The notes under the pieces are model-generated. The model ran no database searches. It was not told where the DNA came from and saw only the letters and a program-made list of their open reading frames with translations. This document shows positions 26,702 to 36,105 of a DNA stretch of 64,000 nt, one piece after another. The position numbers and the translations under genes are program-made. This DNA is from UBA6522 sp965204155 (GTDB taxonomy: Bacteria; Pseudomonadota; Gammaproteobacteria; Steroidobacterales; Rariloculaceae): contig OZ241971.1 of NCBI GenBank assembly GCA_965204155.1, positions 4,402,001 to 4,466,000 on the forward strand, in the 5' to 3' direction. Every line of letters begins with the position of its first letter. The stretch's first letter is position 1.

Positions 26702-28273
26702 GTGAACGCAATGGATGACAATCGAGTCGTAATATTCGATACCACATTGAGGGATGGCGAGCAGGCCCCGGGCTGCAGCATGACCCTCAATGAAAAGCTC
26801 CGTGTCGCCTCCGCACTCCGGGACCTGCGCGTCGACGTGATCGAAGCGGGTTTCCCCGCGGCGTCCCCCGGGGACTTCAAGGCCGTTCGGACCATCGCCA
26901 GAACCATCGAGGGGCCGACCATCTGCGGTCTGGCGCGCTGCAATCCCCAGGACATCAAGCGTGTGTGGGACGCGGTCAAGGATGCGGCCAGTCCGCGAAT
27001 TCACGTTTTCGTGGCCACCAGCCGGATTCACCGCGAGCACAAGCTGCAGATGGCCAAGGCGGAAATACTGAAGAGCGCAGTGGAATCGGTGTCAAATGCC
27101 AGGAGCTACTGCGACAACGTCGAGTTTTCGCCCGAGGACGCCTCGCGCACCGAGCTGGAATACCTGGCGGAGGTGGTGGAGGCGGTGATCGAGGCCGGCG
27201 CCACCACGGTGAACATTCCCGACACCGTGGGCTACGCGGTACCCGGAGAATTCGCGGAGGTCTTCGAGTATCTCATCGCCAATGTCCCCGGCATCGAGAA
27301 CATCCGCCTGAGTGCGCACTGCCACGACGACCTCGGCATGGCGGTGGCCAACAGTCTGGCCGCGGTGCGCGCGGGGGCCCGCCAGGTGGAATGCACCATC
27401 AACGGTATCGGCGAGCGGGCGGGCAATTGTTCGCTGGAAGAAATCGTCATGGCCATCAAGACCCGGGAGGAGTTTTTCGGGGTGAGCACCGGCGTGGACA
27501 CGACCCGGCTCTACCCGACGAGCCGAATCGTCGCCAATGTCACCGGCATGCATACGCCGCGCAACAAGGCCATCGTCGGCGAGAATGCCTTCGCCCACGA
27601 GGCCGGCATCCATCAGCACGGCATGCTGCGGCACCGGGCTACCTACGAAATCATGCAACCCGAGGCGGTCGGGTTGTCCCGCTCCAACCTGGTGCTGGGC
27701 AAGCACAGCGGCCGCCACGCGTTCCGCGACCGGGTGGAGCAACTGGGTTTTCACCTCGACGACATAGAACTGAATCGTTGTTTCGAGAAGTTCAAGCGTC
27801 TGGCGGACCGCAAGAAGCACATGTACGACAGGGACATCGAAGCCATCATCATGAATGTCGACGTCGGCAAGGCGGGGCCGTGGGTCATCGATGAACTCCA
27901 GATTACGGCCGGAACCGGCACGTTGGCCGCCGCGGCGCTGAGCCTTTCCCACCAGGACGGCCGCCGGACTCGCAAGGCGGCCAAGGGGGACGGGCCCGTC
28001 GCGGCCGCATTCGGAGCTCTGGAAGCGGCAACGGGGATCGAGCTTGAATTGAAGAACTTTGAAGTACGGGGCGTCACCACCGGCGACGATGCGCAGGGTG
28101 AGGTCACGGTGACCGTGGAATATAATCAGCAGAGTTTTCGCGGTCACGCCGTCAGTACGGATATCGTGGAGTCTGCAGCCATCGCCTACCTGGAGGTGAT
28201 CAACCGCATACTGCGACGCCGGGACACCGACGACCAACGGCCCCGAAGAGCCATCGCATTCGGCCAGCCCTGA
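26702..28273 (+). CDS. leuA: 2-isopropylmalate synthase
   Basis: This 523-residue enzyme catalyses the first committed step of leucine synthesis, acetyl-CoA plus 2-ketoisovalerate. The catalytic domain begins DTTLRDGEQAPGCSM, with the metal-binding HCHDDLGMAVANSLAAV at about residues 201-217 and GERAGNCSLEEIVMA after it. A C-terminal LeuA allosteric domain (from about 400) should confer leucine feedback inhibition. The GTG at 26702 is preferred because AAGGAGG (26689-26695) lies 6 nt upstream; the ATG at 26696 is too close and the one at 26711 rather far. The gap after ilvC is 102 bp with no evident terminator. Confidence 0.95.
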   Translation: MNAMDDNRVVIFDTTLRDGEQAPGCSMTLNEKLRVASALRDLRVDVIEAGFPAASPGDFKAVRTIARTIEGPTICGLARCNPQDIKRVWDAVKDAASPRIHVFVATSRIHREHKLQMAKAEILKSAVESVSNARSYCDNVEFSPEDASRTELEYLAEVVEAVIEAGATTVNIPDTVGYAVPGEFAEVFEYLIANVPGIENIRLSAHCHDDLGMAVANSLAAVRAGARQVECTINGIGERAGNCSLEEIVMAIKTREEFFGVSTGVDTTRLYPTSRIVANVTGMHTPRNKAIVGENAFAHEAGIHQHGMLRHRATYEIMQPEAVGLSRSNLVLGKHSGRHAFRDRVEQLGFHLDDIELNRCFEKFKRLADRKKHMYDRDIEAIIMNVDVGKAGPWVIDELQITAGTGTLAAAALSLSHQDGRRTRKAAKGDGPVAAAFGALEAATGIELELKNFEVRGVTTGDDAQGEVTVTVEYNQQSFRGHAVSTDIVESAAIAYLEVINRILRRRDTDDQRPRRAIAFGQP

Positions 28274-28293
28274 TCCAGCGAGGAAGTCATACC

Positions 28294-29265
28294 ATGCCCA
28301 TGCAGCCGAGCAAGTACATCTGGCAGGACGGCCGGATGGTCCGCTGGGAGGACGCCAGGGTTCACGTGCTGACCCATGCGCTGCACTACGGCTCGTCGGT
28401 CTTCGAGGGCATCAGGGTTTATCGGGGGGCCGACGGGCCCGTAGGGCTCAGGCTCACCGACCACGTCCGCCGGATGTACGACTCGGCAAAGATCTACTAC
28501 CTGGAAATCCCCTACGAACTTGAGGAACTGGTTGCTGCGTGCAGGGACGTGGTGATTCGCAACGGGCTCCACAACGGTGCCTACGTAAGGCCGCTGGCGT
28601 TCCGCGGTTACGGTGAAATGGGGGTTGCCGGCGACCCGGACGCGCCTGCCGAGTGCATCGTCGCGGCCTGGGAATGGGGTTCATATCTTGGAGAGGACGG
28701 AATCGACAGCGGCGTCGATGTGTGTATTTCATCCTGGCAACGGGCAAGCCCAAACACGATTCCCACCATGGCCAAGGCCGGCGGCAATTACCTGTCCAGC
28801 ATCCTGGTAACGCTTGAAGCGCGTCGCCTGGGATTCGCCGAGGGCATCGCACTCAACAGCGAGGGCTATGTCAGCGAGGGTGCGGGGGAAAATCTGTTTC
28901 TCATGAACAAGGGCAAGTTGTATACGCCGCCCCTGTCCGCCTCGATTCTCGGCGGCCTGACCCGGGACCTCGTCATGCAGCTCGCAGGCTCCATCGGCTT
29001 GAGCGTCATCGAGCAGAACATTCCCAGGGAGATGCTCTACATCGCCGACGAACTGTTCCTGACCGGTACGGCCGCGGAAATTACGCCGGTCCGCTCAGTG
29101 GACCGGATTACCATCGGCAACGGCCGCAAGGGCCCCGTGACCGACAAACTTCAACAGCGTTTCTTCGGCCTGTTCGACGGATCCACACCCGATGAGTGGG
29201 GTTGGCTGGAGCCGATCGAGAGCGAAGACGTTCGGCGGATCGACCGCCCGCAGATCGCTGTTTAG
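28294..29265 (+). CDS. ilvE: Branched-chain amino acid aminotransferase (type I)
   Basis: This 323-residue fold-type IV PLP enzyme carries out the last transamination of Ile, Val and Leu. It opens with the BCAT pattern VLTHALHYGSSVFEGIRVYRG (in part). MAKAGGNYLSSILVTLEA contains the family signature, EGAGENLFLMNKG follows, and late TGTAAEITPVRSVDR is typical. The gene sits inside the leu operon, 20 nt after leuA and 10 nt before leuC. Confidence 0.94.
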   Translation: MPMQPSKYIWQDGRMVRWEDARVHVLTHALHYGSSVFEGIRVYRGADGPVGLRLTDHVRRMYDSAKIYYLEIPYELEELVAACRDVVIRNGLHNGAYVRPLAFRGYGEMGVAGDPDAPAECIVAAWEWGSYLGEDGIDSGVDVCISSWQRASPNTIPTMAKAGGNYLSSILVTLEARRLGFAEGIALNSEGYVSEGAGENLFLMNKGKLYTPPLSASILGGLTRDLVMQLAGSIGLSVIEQNIPREMLYIADELFLTGTAAEITPVRSVDRITIGNGRKGPVTDKLQQRFFGLFDGSTPDEWGWLEPIESEDVRRIDRPQIAV

Positions 29266-29275
29266 CGAGGAAAAC

Positions 29276-30685
29276 ATGTCCGCCAAGTCATTGTTCGAAA
29301 AGGTCTGGGACCGGCACATCGTCGTGCCGGAGACCGCCGATACGCCCGCCATCCTGTACATCGACCTGCACCTGGTGCATGAAGTCACCAGCCCCCAGGC
29401 GTTCAGCCTGCTTCGCGATGCCGGCCTCAGGGTGCGTCGGCCGGACCTGACGCTCTCCACGATGGATCACTCCACGCCGACGATTCCGGTCGGTTCGCTC
29501 AAGGAACTGAAGGTGGTCAGCGAGCCGGCCGCGTTCCAGCAGATTCTCCAGATGGAACGCAACTGCGAGGACTTCGGGCTTGAACTGCGCGGTATGGACA
29601 GCGACGAACGCGGTATCGTTCATGTCATCGGCCCGGAACTCGGCGCCACGCAGCCGGGCAAAACGATCGTCTGCGGAGACTCCCACACCAGTACACACGG
29701 TGCACTTGGCGCGCTGGCTTTCGGCATCGGCACCACCGAGGTGGCCCACGTTCTCGCGACCCAGTGCCTGCTGCAGCGAAGGCCGAAGACGTTCGCCGTC
29801 AACCTCCAGGGCGCATTGCCGACGGGCGTGACCGCCAAGGACATCATCCTGGCCATCATTGGCAAGATCGGCGTGGACGGCGGAACGGGCCATGCGATCG
29901 AGTACCGTGGATCGGCGGTTGCATCCCTGTCCATCGAAGAACGCATGACCATCTGCAACATGGCCATCGAGGGTGGCGCCAGAACCGGCATGTTTGCGCC
30001 GGATGACGCGACCTACGAGTATCTGGCAGGCCGGCCGCTTGCACCGCAGGGCGCGGATTGGGATGAAGCACTGAGCGTCTGGCAGAAACTGCCCAGCGAC
30101 GACGGCGCCGGTTTCGACAAGGAAGTGTCCATCGACGTCTCGGCGCTCAGGCCCATGGTCACGTTCGGCACGAATCCGGGCATGGTGATACCGGTTGACG
30201 ATGTGATTCCCTCCCCCGCCGGCTCCGATCCCGGCTTTGCCAAGGCGCTGGACTACATGGCGCTGGAGCCCGGCCGACCCCTGGCGGGTACACCGGTCGA
30301 CGTGGTTTTTATCGGCAGCTGCACCAATTCCCGATTGAGCGACCTGAAGGCCGCTGCCGGCGTCATCGCCGGGCGGCAGGTCGCCGACGGCGTGCAGATG
30401 CTGGTCGTGCCGGGTTCGGCCAGTGTGAAACGCGAGGCGGAAGCCGAGGGCCTGCCCGAGGTGTTCGAGGCGGCCGGGGCCGAGTGGCGCGAACCCGGCT
30501 GTTCCATGTGCCTCGCCATGAACGGCGATTACGTTCCGGCCGGCAAGCTCGCCGTCAGCACCAGCAATCGAAACTTCGAAGGCCGCCAGGGCAAGGGCGC
30601 CCGGACGGTGCTGGCCAGTCCCCTTACGGCGGCCGCCTCCGCCATCAGCGGCAGGATCAGCGATCCGCGGCCATTGATCGGATAA
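29276..30685 (+). CDS. leuC: 3-isopropylmalate dehydratase, large subunit
   Basis: This 469-residue aconitase-fold protein isomerises 2- to 3-isopropylmalate together with LeuD. The 4Fe-4S ligands are visible as Cys in VFIGSCTNSRLSDL (about residue 347) and the CSMC pair in GCSMCLAMNGD (about 407-410). SHTSTHGALGALAFGIGTTEV at about 134-153 is also typical of the family. The ATG at 29276 gives the standard MSAKSLFEKVWDRH start. LeuD follows after 4 nt. Confidence 0.96.
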   Translation: MSAKSLFEKVWDRHIVVPETADTPAILYIDLHLVHEVTSPQAFSLLRDAGLRVRRPDLTLSTMDHSTPTIPVGSLKELKVVSEPAAFQQILQMERNCEDFGLELRGMDSDERGIVHVIGPELGATQPGKTIVCGDSHTSTHGALGALAFGIGTTEVAHVLATQCLLQRRPKTFAVNLQGALPTGVTAKDIILAIIGKIGVDGGTGHAIEYRGSAVASLSIEERMTICNMAIEGGARTGMFAPDDATYEYLAGRPLAPQGADWDEALSVWQKLPSDDGAGFDKEVSIDVSALRPMVTFGTNPGMVIPVDDVIPSPAGSDPGFAKALDYMALEPGRPLAGTPVDVVFIGSCTNSRLSDLKAAAGVIAGRQVADGVQMLVVPGSASVKREAEAEGLPEVFEAAGAEWREPGCSMCLAMNGDYVPAGKLAVSTSNRNFEGRQGKGARTVLASPLTAAASAISGRISDPRPLIG

Positions 30686-30689
30686 CCGC

Positions 30690-31268
30690 ATGGAACCCAT
30701 TACTGAAATCAGGGCGCGCACGGCCGTACTGCCGCTGGAAGACATCGATACGGACCAGATCATTCCGGCGCGCTTTCTGCGAACCACCGTGCGCGAAGGG
30801 CTTGGCGAAAATCTCTTTGCGGACTGGCGTTACAACAGCAGCGGCGAGAAGGATGCAGGCTTCGTCCTGAATCGGCCTGAGGCCCAGGGTGCCCGGATAC
30901 TGGTCGCCGGACGCAATTTCGGCTGCGGCTCCTCCAGGGAACACGCGCCCTGGGCGTTGCTGGACCATGGATTCCAGGCCGTCATCAGCACCGAGATTGC
31001 CGACATCTTCCGCAACAATTCCCTCAAGAACGGCTTCCTTCCGGTGGTTGTCGACGCCGATATTCACGGCTGGCTGCTGGCGAATCCGGGCGTCGAGTTG
31101 ACGCTGGACGTGGAATCCCGGTCGTTGTCTCTTCCCGACGGGCGCGTCACAGAGTTTCCTCTGGAGAGTTTTTCCCGTTACTGCCTCCTGAACGGCGTCG
31201 ACCAGCTCGGGTTCCTGCTGAACCACGCCGGGGAAATTTCGCGGTTCGAGAACCGGGCCGGCACTTGA
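30690..31268 (+). CDS. leuD: 3-isopropylmalate dehydratase, small subunit
   Basis: This 192-residue swivel-domain partner of LeuC has the substrate motif NFGCGSSREHAPWAL at about residues 73-87 and the N-terminal LPLEDIDTDQIIPARFL. Its stop overlaps the leuB ATG (TGATG). The leuC-leuD-leuB order and tight spacing are standard for proteobacteria. Confidence 0.96.
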   Translation: MEPITEIRARTAVLPLEDIDTDQIIPARFLRTTVREGLGENLFADWRYNSSGEKDAGFVLNRPEAQGARILVAGRNFGCGSSREHAPWALLDHGFQAVISTEIADIFRNNSLKNGFLPVVVDADIHGWLLANPGVELTLDVESRSLSLPDGRVTEFPLESFSRYCLLNGVDQLGFLLNHAGEISRFENRAGT

Positions 31269-32344
31269 TGTTTTCGGTCGTCACTCTTCCGGGCGACGGA
31301 ATCGGCCCGGAGGTCACGGCTCAGGCGAGCCGTGTGCTGACTGCCGTTTCGCGGCAGGTCGGCCTGGAAATTGGAATCGAAGAAGCATTGATCGGCGGAA
31401 TCGCTCTGGACCGGACCGGGTCCCCGCTGCCCGAAGACACTCTGGAGCGCTGCACTGCCGCGGACGCCATCCTGCTAGGTGCGGTGGGAGGCGATCAGTG
31501 GTCGAATGTCGAAGTAGCACTGCGGCCCGAGCAGGGGCTTCTCGGATTGCGCAAAGCGCTGGGACTCTATGCCAATCTGCGGCCTGTGACCGTTGAAGCG
31601 GCCCTCGTCGATGCGTCACCGCTACGGGCTGAACGCCTGGAGGGCGTCGACGTGCTGGTGGTTCGCGAACTCACGGGGGGCATCTATTTCGGTACCCGGG
31701 GCCGAACGGCCACAGAGGCATTTGACACTTGTGAATACTCCGCCAGCGAAATCCGTCGAATCGCCCGGCTGGCAGGCGAGTTGGCGGGCAAGCGGCGAGG
31801 CCGGGTCACGTCTGTCGACAAGGCCAACGTGCTGGACACCTCGCGGCTCTGGCGGGAAACGGTCTCCGACCTCTACGCCAGCGAGTTTCCCGACATCGAA
31901 CTCGAGCACATCTATGTCGATGCAGCCGCCATGTTCCTGCTGAGCCGCCCCGCGACGTTCGACGTGATCCTCACGGACAACATGTTCGGCGATATCCTCA
32001 GCGACGAGGCTTCCATGCTCGCGGGCTCGCTCGGCCTTCTGCCGTCGGCCTCGCTGAGCGATGGCGGTCCCGGACTGTACGAACCCATCCACGGCTCGGC
32101 GCCGGACATTGCCGGCAAGGGAATCGCAAATCCCTGCGGCGCCATTCTCAGCGTCGCCATGCTGCTGCGCCATTCTCTGAATCTGGAATTGGCCGCCAAA
32201 GCGGTTGAAACGGCCGTCAGTGAAACCTTGCAGGCGGGGTTGCGTACACCCGACCTGGCCTATGGCGAACAGGACTACCGGACCGTGGCCACCGAGGCGT
32301 TCGGAGACGCGGTGATCGAACGTCTGGACGCCGCCCGTTATTAG
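31268..32344 (+). CDS. leuB: 3-isopropylmalate dehydrogenase
   Basis: This 358-residue NAD-dependent beta-decarboxylating dehydrogenase makes 2-ketoisocaproate precursor. The start LPGDGIGPEV, LLGAVGG (about residues 74-80), RPEQGLLGLRKALGLYANLRP, the catalytic RELTGGIYFG and the metal-site DNMFGDILSDEASML are all present. A TTG at 31265 precedes the ATG, but the ATG overlapping the leuD stop is the better start. It ends the operon, tail-to-tail with a DUF6152-like gene; I see no strong terminator in the 48-bp gap. Confidence 0.95.
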   Translation: MFSVVTLPGDGIGPEVTAQASRVLTAVSRQVGLEIGIEEALIGGIALDRTGSPLPEDTLERCTAADAILLGAVGGDQWSNVEVALRPEQGLLGLRKALGLYANLRPVTVEAALVDASPLRAERLEGVDVLVVRELTGGIYFGTRGRTATEAFDTCEYSASEIRRIARLAGELAGKRRGRVTSVDKANVLDTSRLWRETVSDLYASEFPDIELEHIYVDAAAMFLLSRPATFDVILTDNMFGDILSDEASMLAGSLGLLPSASLSDGGPGLYEPIHGSAPDIAGKGIANPCGAILSVAMLLRHSLNLELAAKAVETAVSETLQAGLRTPDLAYGEQDYRTVATEAFGDAVIERLDAARY

Positions 32345-32392
32345 AACTTCAACTGCCTGACGACGACGCAACTGGTGGATTCAACTGCGGGA

Positions 32393-33451
32393 CTACTGAA
32401 CGACGCACTCGAAAGGCTCGACGCGCATGTCCGGACGATACTGCCATACCAGGTATCCGGACAGCGTCAGCGGCTCCGTCAGTGCCAACGGATCCGTAAT
32501 CGTGATGTCGTAGGTCAGTTCGCCGTTGCCTGAATCCAGGCTGAAGCGTTCGACGATGCTCACCTCTTCGCTTTGCGGAAAACCGATCATCGAAGCCGTA
32601 TCCCGGGTGGGCCCGCGCCAGTAGATATCGAAGTACGGATAGTCGATCCGCGTCGTCGTCACCACCAGCGAGTTGCCCTCCCAGCGCCCGATGGAGTACC
32701 CCATGGGCGTGGCCGTCGCTGACGCGGGCGGTTCCCCGACACCCATGTGAATCGTTCTGACCAGGTTGAAATACTCCATCTCCAGGCGAATTTCCTCGTC
32801 TCCCTCGACGAACGCGATGGGGTGCGGTCCAGCAAACGTCATTGCCCGGGGCATGCCCGGGTATTCGCAATCCAGCAGCGGGTCGTCGACAAGCGGATCG
32901 TAGTCGGCATGGGCCGTCAGCGCCGCCTCGGTCAGGGGCAGGTCTTCGAAAACCGGCAGGTTCGTTCCTGTTCGGGTCCAGACCCTGTAGATATCGTCGG
33001 CCACCGCGTTGTCCGACGGCGATGTCGCGCCGGTCCCCATGCCTGCGCCCAGCCCCAGAACCACATCCGACCAGATCGGTTCCGTGTTGAACCTGAAAAG
33101 GATCTCGGTACCGTCAGGCACGAGGACTCTTTCCACGTCGAGATAGTCGTCCCGCCGGTTTGAACGGTAGCCCGTCGCCCTGACCCGGTCGCCAACGCTG
33201 ACCGAATTCCGGGGGATGCCGCGCCGGTCCAGGCTCACGATATCCACCCCTTCCAGCTGCCAGGTCTTCTCACTGCCGTCTTCCGCAACGCTCCTGACGC
33301 TGAGATGAACGTGTGGGTTGCGCCAGAAAACCCCAACCACCTCACCCTCAATTTCCTCGAGAATGTTCTGGCTGAATTCCGCGCGAGAGTGATGGCTGAA
33401 GGCTGAAAAAGGCGCAAAAACAATGAGTAACAGGATATTTTTGCAATTCAC
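32393..33451 (-). CDS. DUF6152-like exported protein, copy 2
   Basis: This 352-residue protein starts at GTG with a signal peptide (about residues 1-19) cleaved before HHSRAEF. The mature N-terminus, with His-His, then EEIEGEVVGVFWRNPHVHLSV and GDRVRATGYRSNRRDD, has the OB-like pattern of DUF6152 proteins. The second half shares MGYSIGRWEGNSLVVTTTRIDYP and a late YDITITDPLALTEP with the neighbouring gene. Function is unknown; the family is often found near oxidoreductases and tricarboxylate-type genes in environmental gammaproteobacteria. Probably co-transcribed with the gene at 33505-34584. Confidence 0.7.
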   Translation of the reverse strand: MNCKNILLLIVFAPFSAFSHHSRAEFSQNILEEIEGEVVGVFWRNPHVHLSVRSVAEDGSEKTWQLEGVDIVSLDRRGIPRNSVSVGDRVRATGYRSNRRDDYLDVERVLVPDGTEILFRFNTEPIWSDVVLGLGAGMGTGATSPSDNAVADDIYRVWTRTGTNLPVFEDLPLTEAALTAHADYDPLVDDPLLDCEYPGMPRAMTFAGPHPIAFVEGDEEIRLEMEYFNLVRTIHMGVGEPPASATATPMGYSIGRWEGNSLVVTTTRIDYPYFDIYWRGPTRDTASMIGFPQSEEVSIVERFSLDSGNGELTYDITITDPLALTEPLTLSGYLVWQYRPDMRVEPFECVVQ

Positions 33452-33504
33452 CTAATGTTACCTGTTTGGCGCGACCCGGCTTCTCCCGGCATTAGTCGGC
33501 CCCA

Positions 33505-34584
33505 TCAATCCGGATAACTCCAGTCGAGCGCGTCCACCGGATCACAGTGGTAGTCGACGATTTCGAGATCCGGCGCGTACCGGTACGTGACCACTCGTGT
33601 CAGCGGCTCCATCCAATGGACGGGATCTTCGAGTTTGTAGCCGATGGTCAGTTCGTTGCCGTTGCGCGATATGCGCTCGACGATTCGCGTCGTGGCGCCG
33701 CCGGAAATCGGATGCCCGTCCCAGGTCAGCAACATCGGCAACAGGTGCGTGGTTTCGGCGACCAGCGTCTCCCCTTCCCAATGGCCGACCGAGTACCCCA
33801 TTCGGGTTGCGATGGTCTGCGGTCCCGGTTGCCGTCCATCGGTGTAGATGCGGCGCACGTTGTGCCACGTTTCGTAGATGAGCACAACCTGATGATCCTG
33901 CTCGATAATTTCCAGACCCGCGGGCTGATCGGCGGCGCGGGGAAAACCGGGCGCCACGCATCGGCGCGTCGGGTCTTCCTCGACCACGAAACCCGACATG
34001 GCTTCCCGGGCCGCGGCCGTGGGCCGCTGGTTCTGCCAGTCCGGACCGTCGCTTTCGACCCAGATCCCCTGCAGGCGCCAATCAGCGTCCGCCGCTTCGG
34101 CATCGCGCAGATTCACGAACAGCGGCGTGTTGTTGCGCGCGTCCCGGCGAACCTGCGCGACGCGGCCATCGGCGAAGGAGACGGTTTGCAGCTTGATTCG
34201 ACGCTGGACCGTGCGATGGAAGTAGCCATGGATCGTGACGGTTTCTCCCGGGCGCAGGAAATCAGCGTAAACGCCGCTGCGACGCAGGATGTTGGGACTC
34301 TCCGTCTCTACCTCCCATTCCACCATCCGCCCGGCTTCGTCGGGTGCCCGGACCGTGATCAGCGCATGGGGATTGACGTACCGAAACGTCTCTACGACGG
34401 CCTCGTCCAGCGTGATCGTATCCGCCTGATCGAAGGGTCCCGGCCCATGATGCGCCAGCCCGGATGAACCTGTGGCGAGAATCAGAACAATCGCCATCGG
34501 GGTGAAAACGCGCAACCCGCAATTGCGTGCAGCGGAGGTTCGGGCCCTTAGAAAACAGCTTGTGTAGCGACGCATCGAACTCAT
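33505..34584 (-). CDS. DUF6152-like exported protein, copy 1
   Basis: This 359-residue protein has a basic N-terminus and hydrophobic segment (about residues 25-42) ending LAHHGPGP, so it is probably exported. It shares layout with the next gene: a mature N-terminal His-His, an RYVNPHALITVRAPDEAG segment, GETVTIHGYFHR, and MGYSVGHWEGETLVAETTHL plus YKLEDPVHWMEPLT later. The ATG at 34584 has AAAGGA 6 nt upstream. I do not know the function. The two genes are paralogues with clear divergence. Confidence 0.7.
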   Translation of the reverse strand: MSSMRRYTSCFLRARTSAARNCGLRVFTPMAIVLILATGSSGLAHHGPGPFDQADTITLDEAVVETFRYVNPHALITVRAPDEAGRMVEWEVETESPNILRRSGVYADFLRPGETVTIHGYFHRTVQRRIKLQTVSFADGRVAQVRRDARNNTPLFVNLRDAEAADADWRLQGIWVESDGPDWQNQRPTAAAREAMSGFVVEEDPTRRCVAPGFPRAADQPAGLEIIEQDHQVVLIYETWHNVRRIYTDGRQPGPQTIATRMGYSVGHWEGETLVAETTHLLPMLLTWDGHPISGGATTRIVERISRNGNELTIGYKLEDPVHWMEPLTRVVTYRYAPDLEIVDYHCDPVDALDWSYPD

Positions 34585-34763
34585 TGTATATCCTTTGCTA
34601 CTCAAGGCTCTGCGGCGTCGGTGCGACCGACATACTGTCCGCACCATGGACAAGGGCCTTGAACCGGCCCGGACGCCCGGTCGGAACCGGTAACTGCTGA
34701 TGCGGGGGGCACGACGAAGCCGAACTGCATCGCAAAAGTTTTCCCGGACGGGTATTCTTCGTT

Positions 34764-34789
34764 GTATTAATGTATTATCATGTTAATAC
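34764..34789. promoter_or_regulatory. Inverted repeat upstream of the TrpR-like gene (candidate operator)
   Basis: GTATTAA at 34764-34770 and TTAATAC at 34783-34789 form a perfect inverted repeat with a 12-bp AT-rich spacer. It overlaps a possible promoter (TTGTAT at 34762-34767, 16 bp, TAATAC at 34784-34789) and ends 19 bp before the start codon at 34809. The local AT-richness contrasts with the GC-rich surroundings. The position suits autoregulation by the TrpR-like protein; which protein binds is inference. Confidence 0.5.
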
Positions 34790-34808
34790 GTTAATTGATT
34801 GATACATC

Positions 34809-35117
34809 ATGAAGGCGCAACGAAGGATGAACTCACGGCAGGAGGCCCGCGCCCGCACCGGCCTGTATCGCGCGATCCTGGCTCTGCGTACGGAACGGGA
34901 ATGCGAAAAGTTCTTCTCCGACCTCTGCACGCCGGCGGAGTTGGAAGCCCTGGTCGACCGCTGGGCGGTGGTCGCCCACCTGGCGGACGGCCTGCCCTAT
35001 CGCAAGATCCATGATCTGACGGGCGTCTCGGTGACCACGATCGGCCGCGTGGCCCGATTTCTCACGGCCGGGAATGACGGCTACCGGATTGCACTGAAGA
35101 GGCTGCGCCCACTCTGA
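34809..35117 (+). CDS. TrpR-like regulator of the YerC/YecD family
   Basis: This 102-residue protein has the TrpR-superfamily helical fold: LYRAILALRTERECEKFFSDLCTPAELEALVDRW followed by the helix-turn-helix YRKIHDLTGVSVTTIGRVARFL. This is the YerC/YecD branch rather than true TrpR. TrpR-type regulators controlling histidine genes have been described in Gram-positive bacteria, and here the gene is 85 nt upstream of hisG on the same strand, so control of the his operon is a good inference. The effector is unknown. A start at 34827 is also possible. Confidence 0.85.
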   Translation: MKAQRRMNSRQEARARTGLYRAILALRTERECEKFFSDLCTPAELEALVDRWAVVAHLADGLPYRKIHDLTGVSVTTIGRVARFLTAGNDGYRIALKRLRPL

Positions 35118-35202
35118 CGCCGGAATTTCATGAGCCAACGGCTTCGGGAAGCGGAGTCGCACTTGCTTTCAAGCACAACCCAAGGCTGGACACCCCCGAG
35201 TT

Positions 35203-36099
35203 ATGGAACAACTCCGAATCAAGATCGCCGTGCAGAAATCCGGCCGGCTTACGGACCACTCCATGGAGTTGCTCACCCGATGCGGGTTAAGTTACTCCCG
35301 GGGCCGGGACCAGTTGATCTGTTACGGCGAAAACATGCCCATGGATGTGCTTCTGGTCAGGGACGACGATATACCCGGCCTGGTACAGGAGGACGTCTGC
35401 GACCTGGGCATCGTCGGCATGAACGTGCTCGAGGAAGCCCGTCTGGAGCTGCAGGGCTCGGGCATCGACAATCTCTTCAACCAGGTCCGCCTGCTGGATT
35501 TCGGTCATTGCCGGCTCTCCTTCGGCGTTCCCGCCGATGAATCCTGGGAAGGGCCGAAGTCACTGGCCGGCAAGCGGATCGCCACGAGCTACCCGCGCAT
35601 CGTCGGCAAGTACCTGGAGCGTCACGGGGTTCCGGGCTCGGTGGTGACCTTTTCGGGCGCCGTCGAACTGGCCCCGCGCCTGGGCAAGGCCGACGTCATC
35701 TGCGACCTGGTGTCCACCGGCGCCACGCTCAAGGCCCACAGCCTGCACGAGGCCGAAACCATACTCGAGAGCCGCGCGGCGATCATTCAGACACCCATCG
35801 CTGTGGCGCCGGAAAAAGAAGCGTGGATTCAAAGACTTCTGCAGCGTGTTGAAGGCGTTCTCCAAGTGCGCGAGAGCAAGTACATCATGCTCCACGCGCC
35901 TCGGGGCGCATTGGCGGAGGTTCGGGAACTGTTGCCCGGGAGCGAGTCGCCGACCATCATTCCCCTCGAGGGCCGCGACGACAGAGTAGCCGTCCACGCG
36001 GTTTGCCGCGAGAATATCTTCTGGGAGACCCTGGAGGATCTCAAGGAGGCCGGCGCCAGCGCCATCCTCGTCATTCCGGTGGAAAAGATGCTGGCCTGA
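35203..36099 (+). CDS. hisG: ATP phosphoribosyltransferase, long form
   Basis: This 298-residue enzyme catalyses the first step of histidine synthesis. It is the long form, with a C-terminal ACT-like domain (about residues 225-298) for histidine feedback, so no HisZ partner is needed. IAVQKSGRLTDHSMELL, DLGIVGMNVLEE, RIATSYPRIVGKYLE and the PRPP-loop ADVICDLVSTGATLKAH are all present. It starts the tightly packed hisGDCBHAFE series. Confidence 0.95.
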   Translation: MEQLRIKIAVQKSGRLTDHSMELLTRCGLSYSRGRDQLICYGENMPMDVLLVRDDDIPGLVQEDVCDLGIVGMNVLEEARLELQGSGIDNLFNQVRLLDFGHCRLSFGVPADESWEGPKSLAGKRIATSYPRIVGKYLERHGVPGSVVTFSGAVELAPRLGKADVICDLVSTGATLKAHSLHEAETILESRAAIIQTPIAVAPEKEAWIQRLLQRVEGVLQVRESKYIMLHAPRGALAEVRELLPGSESPTIIPLEGRDDRVAVHAVCRENIFWETLEDLKEAGASAILVIPVEKMLA

Positions 36100-36105
36100 A
36101 CCGCC

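Noticed and set aside
32345..32392. Terminator between leuB and the convergent DUF6152-like gene
   Set aside because: I found no convincing stem with a T-run in this gap.
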